From the NCBI GenBank assembly GCA_030628805.1, contig DAOVQG010000321.1, forward strand, positions 1 to 5,299: a DNA stretch of 5,299 nt, written 5' to 3'. The position numbers and the translations under genes are program-made. The notes beneath the pieces are model-generated. The model ran no database searches, was not told the origin of the DNA, and saw only the letters and a list, made by a program, of their open reading frames with translations. Source of the DNA: JAGMDK01 sp023128695 (GTDB lineage Bacteria > Planctomycetota > Phycisphaerae > UBA1845 > Fen-1342). Numbering within the stretch: the stretch's first letter is position 1; every line of letters begins with the position of its first letter. Below, piece by piece: positions 1 through 5,194 of the stretch.

Positions 1-845
1 CCGGCCTGCCCGCCACGCTCGCGGCCGTGCAGCGCGGCCTTGACGTCGGGCTGGCCAACAAGGAATCGCTGGTCGTGGCCGGCTCGCTCATGATGCCGCT
101 CGCGGAGAAAAGCGGCGCCACCCTCATCCCGGTGGATAGCGAGCACTCCGCCATCTTCCAGGCCCTGCACGCCGGCCGGGCGGAAGACGTGCGGCGAATC
201 CACCTGACGGCCTCCGGCGGCCCGTTCCGCGCGTGGACCGCGGCGCAAATCGCCCAGGCGACGCTCGACGACGCGCTGAATCATCCGACCTGGTCGATGG
301 GCCCGAAGATCACGATCGACAGCGCCACGATGATGAACAAGGCCCTGGAGATCATCGAGGCCCACTGGCTGTTCGGGCTGCCGGCCGAGCAAATCGACGT
401 GCTGATCCACCCCGAGTCGATCGTACACTCGATGGTCGAATACCGGGACGGCTCGCTCATCGCCCAGCTCGGTACCCCAGACATGAAAACCCCGATACAA
501 TATGCTATAACGTATCCGCGTCGGGTGCCGGGCATTGCCGAGCCGCTGGACTGGAGCCAAGCCCGCTGTCTGCACTTTGAGCCGCCGGACTTCGAGCGCT
601 TTCCGGCGTTACGCCTGGGATATGAGGCGGCCCGCGCGGACGGCAACAGCGGCGCGGTGCTCAACGCCGCCAACGAGGCGGCGGTCGAGTTCTTTCGCGC
701 CGGCGAAATCCCGTTTGGGCGGATCGTGTCCTTGACCGAACAGGTGCTTGGGCGCCGCGAACAGCAGGCCCAACCTACCCTGGAGGAACTGCTGACCCAC
801 GACGCCTGGGCCCGCGAAGAGATAAATCGATGTATTCGGAGTTAA
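1..845 (+). CDS. dxr: 1-deoxy-D-xylulose 5-phosphate reductoisomerase, 3' part (N-terminus outside window)
   Basis: Dxr (IspC) converts 1-deoxy-D-xylulose 5-phosphate to 2-C-methyl-D-erythritol 4-phosphate with NADPH and a divalent metal, the first committed step of the MEP isoprenoid pathway, in the cytoplasm. The frame is open from base 3 and gives 280 residues. Roughly the first 105 residues, including most of the NADPH-binding fold, lie outside. Visible hallmarks in order are LANKESLV, the metal-binding PVDSEHSAIFQ (the D-S-E triad), the substrate loop ASGGPFR, HPTWSMGPKITIDSATMMNK with the conserved H, W, S, N and K followed by ALEIIEA (third metal ligand E), IHPESIVHSMVEYRDGS, PDMKTPIQYA, and the C-terminal LNAANEAAVEFF helix. 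All catalytic positions known from E. coli Dxr appear present, so the enzyme should be active. The gene ends in TAA at 843-845 and runs into rseP. A GTG at 27 is internal and not the start. The stretch at 495-516 uses two ATA codons and looks AT-rich against the rest of the gene. Confidence 0.97.
   Translation, partial: GLPATLAAVQRGLDVGLANKESLVVAGSLMMPLAEKSGATLIPVDSEHSAIFQALHAGRAEDVRRIHLTASGGPFRAWTAAQIAQATLDDALNHPTWSMGPKITIDSATMMNKALEIIEAHWLFGLPAEQIDVLIHPESIVHSMVEYRDGSLIAQLGTPDMKTPIQYAITYPRRVPGIAEPLDWSQARCLHFEPPDFERFPALRLGYEAARADGNSGAVLNAANEAAVEFFRAGEIPFGRIVSLTEQVLGRREQQAQPTLEELLTHDAWAREEINRCIRS
483..511 (+). promoter_or_regulatory. candidate internal sigma70-type promoter inside dxr
   Basis: Seen: an AT-rich island in a GC-rich gene holds ATGAAA (483-488; four of six matches to TTGACA), a 17-base spacer, then TGC followed by TATAAC (506-511), an extended -10 with five of six matches. 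It would start transcription near 518, about 310 bases before rseP, and could supply rseP independently of the upstream dxr promoter. The conserved protein segment PDMKTPIQYAITYP could be encoded without the two ATA codons used here, which weakly suggests selection at the DNA level. Chance occurrence is quite possible. Confidence 0.3.
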
Positions 846-3139
846 GCGTGGTTGATGGTCTAACCCTCGCAAGTTCGTTCATGGATTGGCTAAATACCGG
901 CTACTTGATCCTGCTGGTGGTGATCGGGTTTTCGGTCATCATCTTCGTGCACGAGTTGGGGCATTTCCTGGCCGCCAAGTGGATGGGCGTCCGCGTCAAC
1001 CGTTTCGCCATTGGTTTCTTCTACCGCCTGGTCGGTTATCGCCGCGGCGAGGGCTTCACCTTCGGCCCGCGGCCGACCTACACCGCTGGAGAGATCGAGG
1101 AAAAAGGTTACGGCGAAACCGACTACTGCCTGAATGCTTTCCCCCTGGGCGGCTACGTGAAAATGCTCGGGCAGGACGACATCGATATCAACGAAGAAAC
1201 CGGCGAGATCAAAACCACCGACGACCCCCGCTCTTTCACTAACAAATCCGTCGGCCGGCGCATGGTCATCGTCTCGGCCGGCGTGGTCTTCAACCTCTTG
1301 TTCGCCGTCCTGGTCTACGCCTTCGTCTTCCTCGCCCTGGGCAAGGAAATGGCGGCTCCGGTCATCGGCTACGTAGTGCCCGGCAGCCCGGCCGCTGACG
1401 CCGGCCTGCTCCTGGGCGACCGCGTCCTAGCCATCGACGGCAACCGCGTCCGCTCGTTCCGAGACATCGTGATGGCCTCCGGGCTGTCCGGGATGACCAT
1501 GCGTCTCCAAATCGAGCGCGGCGGGAAAACGCTGGAGCAGGAGTTCCTCGTCGAACTCGAAATGCGCGACGGCGAGAAGGAGTTGCTCGGCATCATGGCC
1601 GTGTCCACGCCCGTCATCGCGGAGACCGGCGTTGAGACGGCCGACCAGCAGGAGTTCAAACCTGGCGACCGGATCACACACGTCAACGGCCAACCGGTGA
1701 CGACCGCCTTCGAGATCATGGAGGCCTTCCAGAAGAGTCAGGGAGCAGGGGTTGAGTTGACGGTCGAGCGAACAGACCCTGCGCAGGAGGAGGCTCACCA
1801 AACGCTCACCGTCGCGCGACGCCCCCGCTTGCAGTTCGAGCCCGCGCGGATCGAGGGCCCCAGCTCGGAGATCATTGACAGCAGGCATCTCCTCGGCTTC
1901 CGCCGCCGTCAGCGTGTGGAAGTGGTCAACCCGGGAACGCCGGCGGCAGAGGCCGGGTTTGAAGTCGGCGATGTGATCGCGAAGTGGGGCAATGTGATCA
2001 ATCCGCGCTACAGCGAGGTCCTCGACAGCATCAAGGCCAATGACGGCCGGCCCGTTCCCGTTGTCGTCGAGCGCGGCGAGGAGGAGGTGGGCCTCAGCGT
2101 CACGCCGAGGAGTCCCTTCCGATTGTTCGGTTCCGCGCCTCCACGGGTCGAGATCATCTTCGGATCCGAGGAGCTGCGGCCAATTGTGGCGGACATCGCT
2201 CCGGATACGCCGGCCTCGATGTTGCAGAACATGTCGCGCGGCTCAGAAATCATCGCGATCAACGAAGAGCCGCTGGAAAGCTGGTCCGACGTGTTTGAGG
2301 CGCTGCGGAAAGCCGCCGGCACGACGGTCGCGGTCCGTTATCGCCACGGCAGCGACGAGGGGGTCGGGAACCTGGCCGTACCCAACAGCATCGTCAACGA
2401 GCTGGGGCTTCCCCCCCCCCTGACCATCCTGGGGTTCCCCCCCACCGCGACCCTCCTTTCTATTAATGACATCGAGAGCGTGACGCTTGAGAGCGGCAAA
2501 AAGGCCAGCCTGCTCTGGTCCTTCGCGGTGCGCAAGTTGCTGGAGCAGAACGTCGGTAAAACGGTGACCGTCGAGTACCTGCCGAGCATCCTGGCCCAGA
2601 CCACCCGCACCGAGCAATTCAGCGTACGAAGCGACAATGCCGACCCCTGGCAACTGCGCGTCCGCTACAACTACGAACTCCCCCATCTGGCAAACTTGAA
2701 AGAGACCGTCGACGCTAACGGTAACCCACTAGCCGCCTTGTCGATGGGAATCAACGAATCCCACCGCATACTGTGGAGTGTCTACCGGGTCATTAAGGGC
2801 ATGGTGGAGCACTTCTTCACGAAGGAACGCGGCATCAGCCCGAAGCACATCGCCGGTCCCGTGGGCATCCTCCAGTTTGCCTACCGCCAGGCGGAAGCGG
2901 GCGTCGCGGATCTGCTGTTCTTCCTCGCCTTTATCTCGATCAACCTCGCGGTGCTGAACTTCCTGCCCTTCCCGCTCGTGGATGGCGGCCTGATGATGTT
3001 CCTGATCCTCGAAAAAATCCGCCGCAAGCCGCTTAGTCTCAAGGTGCAGGTCATCACGACGCTGACCGGTCTTGGACTGATCGTACTGGTTTTCTTGTTC
3101 GTCACGATCCAGGACATCTCCCGCCTGTTCGGCGGCTAA
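830..3139 (+). CDS. rseP: RIP metalloprotease RseP (site-2 protease), long form with multiple PDZ-like domains
   Basis: This is an inner-membrane zinc protease of the S2P family. Relatives cut membrane-embedded anti-sigma factors (RseA in E. coli) and leftover signal peptides. Using the 769-residue frame: first membrane segment about 24-46 containing the zinc motif HELGH (41-45); FPLGGYVKML (104-113), matching the conserved MRE beta-loop region; second membrane segment about 146-170; PDZ-like units near 178-235, 262-315, 361-415 and 450-505, plus a degenerate fifth near 523-585; GPVGI (676-680); membrane segments about 692-712 and 739-760. The third zinc ligand lies in NFLPFPLVDGG (710-720, D718), with V where most members have L. 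The family is usually about 360-450 residues with one or two PDZ domains, so this protein is far longer. There is also an insertion of roughly 20 residues at 71-98. The start is uncertain. ATG 830 overlaps dxr by 16 bases, GTG 848 has the better ribosome site, and ATG 881 places HELGH at residue 24, close to E. coli (22). It is probably co-transcribed with dxr. Confidence 0.95.
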   Translation: MYSELSVVDGLTLASSFMDWLNTGYLILLVVIGFSVIIFVHELGHFLAAKWMGVRVNRFAIGFFYRLVGYRRGEGFTFGPRPTYTAGEIEEKGYGETDYCLNAFPLGGYVKMLGQDDIDINEETGEIKTTDDPRSFTNKSVGRRMVIVSAGVVFNLLFAVLVYAFVFLALGKEMAAPVIGYVVPGSPAADAGLLLGDRVLAIDGNRVRSFRDIVMASGLSGMTMRLQIERGGKTLEQEFLVELEMRDGEKELLGIMAVSTPVIAETGVETADQQEFKPGDRITHVNGQPVTTAFEIMEAFQKSQGAGVELTVERTDPAQEEAHQTLTVARRPRLQFEPARIEGPSSEIIDSRHLLGFRRRQRVEVVNPGTPAAEAGFEVGDVIAKWGNVINPRYSEVLDSIKANDGRPVPVVVERGEEEVGLSVTPRSPFRLFGSAPPRVEIIFGSEELRPIVADIAPDTPASMLQNMSRGSEIIAINEEPLESWSDVFEALRKAAGTTVAVRYRHGSDEGVGNLAVPNSIVNELGLPPPLTILGFPPTATLLSINDIESVTLESGKKASLLWSFAVRKLLEQNVGKTVTVEYLPSILAQTTRTEQFSVRSDNADPWQLRVRYNYELPHLANLKETVDANGNPLAALSMGINESHRILWSVYRVIKGMVEHFFTKERGISPKHIAGPVGILQFAYRQAEAGVADLLFFLAFISINLAVLNFLPFPLVDGGLMMFLILEKIRRKPLSLKVQVITTLTGLGLIVLVFLFVTIQDISRLFGG
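838..841 (+). promoter_or_regulatory. ribosome binding site, candidate for rseP GTG start at 848
   Basis: GGAG at 838-841 lies six bases before an in-frame GTG (848-850) and overlaps the last codons of dxr, whose stop is at 843-845. The arrangement is typical of translational coupling. It competes with the ATG at 830, which has only a weak GAAGAG eight bases upstream, and with the ATG at 881, which has no visible site. Confidence 0.35.
2402..2443 (+). repeat. paired poly-C tracts inside rseP (C10 and C7) in an imperfect direct repeat
   Basis: Two copies of a CTGGGG(C/T)TTCCCCCCC-like unit lie 27 bases apart (2402 and 2429). The first has a run of ten C (2411-2420), the second seven C (2437-2443). 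They encode PPP and PP at residues 528-530 and 537-538, at the start of the degenerate fifth PDZ-like unit. A shift to the +1 frame meets TGA at once (2421-2423). A shift to the -1 frame meets TAA at 2464. Any indel or slip in the C10 run would therefore remove the C-terminal half, including the DGG zinc ligand. Confidence 0.7.
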
Positions 3140-3152
3140 CAATCCGCCGCGT

Positions 3153-3227
3153 GTGTGCCACTGCTCTTGAGCAGTGTCTTTTCTTGACCGGCGGTCGCTT
3201 GGACACTGCTCAAGAGCAGTGGCACAC
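3153..3227. repeat. perfect 26-bp inverted repeat with nested palindromes between convergent genes
   Basis: The arm at 3153-3178 (beginning GTGTGCCACTGCTC) is the exact reverse complement of 3202-3227 (ending GAGCAGTGGCACAC), with a 23-base spacer. Each arm is itself nearly palindromic (CACTGCTC then GAGCAGTG around a two-base centre), and the spacer carries GACC-GGC-GGTC (3186-3196). The unit could form one long hairpin or a cruciform of several. It resembles a paired REP/BIME-type extragenic palindrome. I recall the TGCCACTGCTCTTGAGCAGTG core as frequent in planctomycete spacers, but could not check that. No transposase lies next to it. Confidence 0.93.
3159..3185 (+). terminator. probable rho-independent terminator of rseP
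   Basis: Twenty bases after the rseP stop, CACTGCT-CTTG-AGCAGTG (3159-3176) can fold into a 7-bp stem with a four-base loop. TCTTTTCTT (3177-3185) follows directly. The stem is also the left arm of the larger inverted repeat, so two folds compete. The right arm is not followed by a T-rich tract when read on the minus strand, so the clear termination signal is for the plus strand only. Confidence 0.5.
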
Positions 3228-3232
3228 GGCTT

Positions 3233-3259
3233 GGCTCGGCAGGAGCCTCGCCCTCCCGC
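3233..3259. repeat. GC-rich dispersed-repeat-like element next to the inverted repeat
   Basis: Read on the minus strand this is GCGGGAGGGCGAGGCTCC followed by TGCCGAGCC. It contains a 5-bp stem GGCTC (3233-3237) with GAGCC (3243-3247). From memory, this motif recurs in planctomycete spacers and shows up in false proteins as GGRGSCRA-like peptides. Only one copy is in the window, so calling it a dispersed repeat rests on recollection. Confidence 0.35.
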
Positions 3260-3275
3260 ACCAGCGAACAAAACC

Positions 3276-4463
3276 TTACGACGTTTCTTCAACGGACTCG
3301 TCATCTTGAGGCGGCTTCACACGGCGGTGCCGCTCGCGCCGGCCGGGCTGGTCTTGTTCGCCGTGTTTACCCCGCCCCTCTCGCATCTTGCGGTCGCCGT
3401 GTCTGCCGTGGCGTGGGCCGCGCTCCAGCATACGCTCAAACTCGTTGGCCTGGTTGGCGTCCAGCATCTCGACAATCTGGCTCTTGACGCTCTGAGCAAG
3501 CTCGGCTCTGGTTTCGGCGTCCAGGCGGCCCTGACCGGCGACGGCCTTCGTCTCTCGAATGATCTCCTTCAGCCGCGCCCGTTGCTCATCATTGAGATCC
3601 AGGCGTTTGGCCGCGTCCAGGATCCGGCGCACGTCAATAGGGTCGCCTCGTTTCGAAGCATACCGTGCCTTCAGCTCCGCCAGCTTGGCGAGCTGCTTTT
3701 CCGTCAGGATCGGTTCCAGCTTGTCCAGGAAATTCTGGGGATCGAGCCGGGGCGGACGCTTCTCCTCAAGCTCTTGCTCCAGTTCCGCGGCCCGCGCTTC
3801 GTCACCGGCCCTCCGGGCCTCGCGCAGCTTTTCATAAAGCGGGCGCAGCTCGCGAAATTGTTCACGCCTCTGCTCGAGGGCTTCACGCTGCTCCGCCATC
3901 AGATCATCGAACCGGGCCCGCTGCTCCTCGGTGAAATCGAGCTCTTCCGGCAGACGCCGGATGAGGCGCTGCAAGCCGCCCTCGGGGCCGGCGATGCGCC
4001 GCTCCAGCTCTTGGCGGAATTGGTTGAGTTTCTCGATCTGCTGTTCGTCGAGGATGGTTTCAACCTCGTTGAGGAATTCCTTTATGAGTTGCTCGCGCTT
4101 GTTGCCGAACTCGTGCATCTGTCGCCGGAGCTCCTTGGCCTTCTCAGTCTCTCCAGCCTGTCGTGCCTCGCGATACTGACGAGCAAGGGCGCGCATTTGC
4201 TCACGATCTTCCCGGCCCAGGTCCCACTTCGTCCTCAACTCGGCGACCAACTCGTGGAACTGCGTGCGCTGCTCGGGGCTGAGCTCCAGTTGCTGGGGCA
4301 GTTGCCGGAGCAACTGCATTGGCAGAGTCCGGCCGGCCCGCTGCCCGCGATAGCCCGCTCTTTCGCCGGCCTGCTCCGGCTTCCCGGCACGCGCCCCCTC
4401 CTGGGCCCGGGCCGGCAGAGCCAGACAAATGATTGCGATTCCAATCAACCATGCGGTTCTCAT
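3276..4463 (-). CDS. secreted helical protein with three internal repeats, Spy/CpxP (LTxxQ)-like
   Basis: The 395-residue protein starts at ATG 4463, chosen because AGGAGA lies five bases upstream and the product then opens with a signal peptide (MRTAWLIGIAIICLALPARA, likely cut before QEG). A longer frame to 4544 would bury that signal. The mature chain is almost all charged helix, rich in E, R, Q and L. Three tandem units are visible at about 48-156, 163-270 and 277-347. Each opens and closes with an LTxxQ-type motif: LSPEQ (61-65) and LDEQQ (138-142); FTEEQ (177-181) and LTEKQ (253-257); LNDEQ (290-294) and LDANQ (334-338). Units one and two share a middle helix (REQMRALARQYREARQAG versus REQFRELRPLYEKLREARRAG), which unit three lacks. 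The tail from 348 is rich in R, G, H and K, then acidic. LTxxQ motifs mark Spy and CpxP, small periplasmic chaperones and stress sensors, so a periplasmic chaperone or coiled-coil scaffold role is inferred. The gene is convergent with rseP and divergent from infA. Exact function is unknown. Confidence 0.85.
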   Translation of the reverse strand: MRTAWLIGIAIICLALPARAQEGARAGKPEQAGERAGYRGQRAGRTLPMQLLRQLPQQLELSPEQRTQFHELVAELRTKWDLGREDREQMRALARQYREARQAGETEKAKELRRQMHEFGNKREQLIKEFLNEVETILDEQQIEKLNQFRQELERRIAGPEGGLQRLIRRLPEELDFTEEQRARFDDLMAEQREALEQRREQFRELRPLYEKLREARRAGDEARAAELEQELEEKRPPRLDPQNFLDKLEPILTEKQLAKLAELKARYASKRGDPIDVRRILDAAKRLDLNDEQRARLKEIIRETKAVAGQGRLDAETRAELAQSVKSQIVEMLDANQANEFERMLERGPRHGRHGDRKMREGRGKHGEQDQPGRRERHRRVKPPQDDESVEETS

Positions 4464-4468
4464 TGCGT

Positions 4469-4474
4469 TCTCCT
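4469..4474 (-). promoter_or_regulatory. ribosome binding site of the LTxxQ-repeat protein
   Basis: AGGAGA on the minus strand, followed by ACGCA and ATG at 4463. This strong Shine-Dalgarno match decides the start in favour of residue M28 of the longer open frame, which also begins the signal peptide. Confidence 0.8.
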
Positions 4475-4627
4475 GTTCTTCAAAAGAGTCTTCTGTAAGT
4501 CCTTTTGCCAGGCACAACGTTTGCCGGGCCGGTTTGTTGCACACGCCCGCCGGTCATTTTACTCCACCGGTGCCGCGGGGCCACGGGCTACGTCCCCCGA
4601 ATAAACGATTCATACCGTGTGAACCCG

Positions 4628-4656
4628 TTGACCCGGAGGGCTGGGGGAGCTACTCT
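4628..4656 (+). promoter_or_regulatory. infA: candidate infA promoter
   Basis: TTGACC (4628-4633, five of six to the -35 consensus) is separated by exactly 17 bases from TACTCT (4651-4656), which keeps the key T, A and final T of a -10 box but matches only three of six. Transcription would start near 4663, leaving a leader of about 40 bases. Spacing and position are good and the -10 is poor. Confidence 0.35.
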
Positions 4657-4692
4657 GACCTCTGCACCCTCGCCCGTTGTTGTGCCGAGGAC

Positions 4693-4697
4693 AGGAG
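4693..4697 (+). promoter_or_regulatory. infA: ribosome binding site of infA
   Basis: AGGAG sits five bases before the GTG at 4703. It fixes the start at this GTG, where homology to IF-1 begins, and excludes the in-frame upstream extension to 4505. Confidence 0.85.
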
Positions 4698-4702
4698 AAT
4701 CC

Positions 4703-4933
4703 GTGGCCAAGGAAGATGCCATCATTTTGGAAGCCGTCGTGTTGAAGGCCTTGCCCAATGCGATGTTCCTCGTCGAAGCGGACCTCGGCGACGGCGGAAA
4801 GCACGAGGTGCTCGCCCACGTCTCCGGCAAAATGCGCAAGCACTTCATTCGTATCCTCCCCGGGGACCACGTCACCGTCGAACTCTCGCCTTACGATCTC
4901 AAGCGGGGGCGGATCACCTACCGGCAAAGATAA
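4703..4933 (+). CDS. infA: translation initiation factor IF-1
   Basis: IF-1 binds the 30S A site next to h44 and the 530 loop, and works with IF-2 and IF-3 in start-site selection. The 76-residue product is one OB-fold domain: (M)AKEDAIILEAVVLKALPNAMF at the N-terminus, then AHVSGKMRKHFIRILPGDHVTVELSPYDLKRGRITYRQR, nearly identical to the conserved IF-1 core (E. coli [34 protein letters not shown]). E. coli IF-1 has 72 residues. The extra four fall in the turn VEADLGDGGKHEVL (24-37), a beta-hairpin loop. The start is GTG with a good ribosome site. The gene stands alone here, not in a ribosomal-protein operon, so it may be transcribed from its own promoter. Whether the genome holds a second infA cannot be seen. 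Confidence 0.96.
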   Translation: MAKEDAIILEAVVLKALPNAMFLVEADLGDGGKHEVLAHVSGKMRKHFIRILPGDHVTVELSPYDLKRGRITYRQR

Positions 4934-4940
4934 CCGCACC

Positions 4941-4955
4941 TCAGCCGCGGGCTGA
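4941..4955 (+). other. small hairpin just after infA
   Basis: TCAGCC-GCG-GGCTGA forms a 6-bp GC-rich stem seven bases after the infA stop. It is followed by AGAACGTGGG, not by T residues, so it is not a standard terminator. It may protect the 3' end, or may be one more spacer repeat. Confidence 0.35.
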
Positions 4956-4975
4956 AGAACGTGGGAACGTGACAC

Positions 4976-5001
4976 GGTGATAAGGTGATAAGGTGATAAG
5001 G
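4976..5001. repeat. 8-mer tandem repeat GGTGATAA, 3.25 copies
   Basis: GGTGATAA occurs at 4976, 4984 and 4992 with no mismatch, followed by GG. It is preceded by GTGACAC, which looks like a diverged unit. I recall GTGACA/GTGATAAG strings as common in planctomycete spacers. It is non-coding and probably arose by slippage. Confidence 0.9.
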
Positions 5002-5026
5002 CCGCAATTGGTCGCGAACGATTTTT

Positions 5027-5047
5027 TGTTCACGCAAGGCGTGAACA
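5027..5047. other. 9-bp stem-loop flanked by T and A runs
   Basis: TGTTCACGC (5027-5035) pairs with GCGTGAACA (5039-5047) around the loop AAG. A T run precedes it (5022-5027) and GAAAA follows, so the stem can extend with one bulge. A T tract does not follow the stem on the plus strand, and on the minus strand A residues follow, so neither strand gives a textbook terminator. Confidence 0.6.
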
Positions 5048-5075
5048 GAAAAGGATGGGGCCCCCCTCGGTAAAG

Positions 5076-5187
5076 GCTGACCGCTGAAAGCTGAAAGCTG
5101 AAAGCTGAAAGCTGATAGCTGAAAGCTGATAGCTGAAAGCTGATAGCTGAAAGCTGAAAGCTGACCGCTGAAAGCTGACCGCTGAAA
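5076..5187. repeat. heptamer tandem array, 16 units of GCTGAnn
   Basis: Sixteen back-to-back heptamers occupy 112 bases with no insertion or deletion. All keep GCTGA. The last two bases are AA in ten units, TA in three (units 6, 8 and 10) and CC in three (units 1, 13 and 15). AA and TA units alternate in the middle, and CC units lie toward the edges, giving a hint of a 14-base higher-order unit. Read on the minus strand it gives a false SAFSYQL-type peptide, because three units make 21 bases. It is a microsatellite-like repeat with no known function. Confidence 0.95.
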
Positions 5188-5194
5188 TAAACGA

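Larger units (their letters stand above)
4464..4702. other. divergent intergenic region between the LTxxQ-repeat gene and infA
   Basis: These 239 bases must hold promoters for both flanking genes. The infA side has a reasonable candidate, listed separately. For the minus-strand gene the best -10-like match is TAAAAT (ATTTTA at 4556-4561 on the plus strand), without a good -35, so it is weak. A short palindrome CACCGGTG lies at 4565-4572. I see no RNA gene or riboswitch. Confidence 0.5.

Noticed and set aside
281..673. Minus-strand open frame of 130 codons inside dxr
   Set aside because: Shadow of the highly conserved Dxr catalytic region.
1427..1888. Minus-strand open frame of 153 codons inside rseP
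   Set aside because: Shadow of a GC-rich gene. The plus-strand frame carries clear PDZ signatures over the same bases.
2729..3304. Minus-strand open frame of 191 codons across the rseP end and the spacer
   Set aside because: It runs antisense to the conserved RseP C-terminus and then through the inverted repeat. The peptide is a translation of repeats (GGRGSCRA type).
4464..4544. N-terminal extension of the minus-strand gene to an ATG at 4544
   Set aside because: It would put 27 hydrophilic residues before a clean signal peptide. The AGGAGA site points to the ATG at 4463.
4532..4556. Sequence resembling the 16S rRNA 3' region (TTG-CACACGCCCG...GTCA)
   Set aside because: Similarity covers only about 15 broken bases in a divergent promoter region, with no surrounding rRNA sequence or structure.
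3174..4604. Long plus-strand open frame (476 codons) opposite the LTxxQ-repeat gene
   Set aside because: It is the antisense shadow of an E/R/Q/L-rich coding region, giving an artificial L-rich peptide. It starts inside the inverted repeat with no ribosome site, while the minus strand has a signal peptide, a strong ribosome site and internal repeats.
4505..4702. Upstream in-frame extension of infA
   Set aside because: No IF-1 homology before residue AKED, and AGGAG lies correctly before the GTG at 4703. The extension also covers the likely promoter.
5057..5066. GGGGCCCCCC run as a regulatory site or hairpin
   Set aside because: A self-complementary GC run without a loop. It fits the repeat-rich spacer, and nothing supports a specific role.
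5076..5187. CRISPR array
   Set aside because: Seven-base units with no spacers between them. It is a simple tandem repeat, and no cas genes are present.
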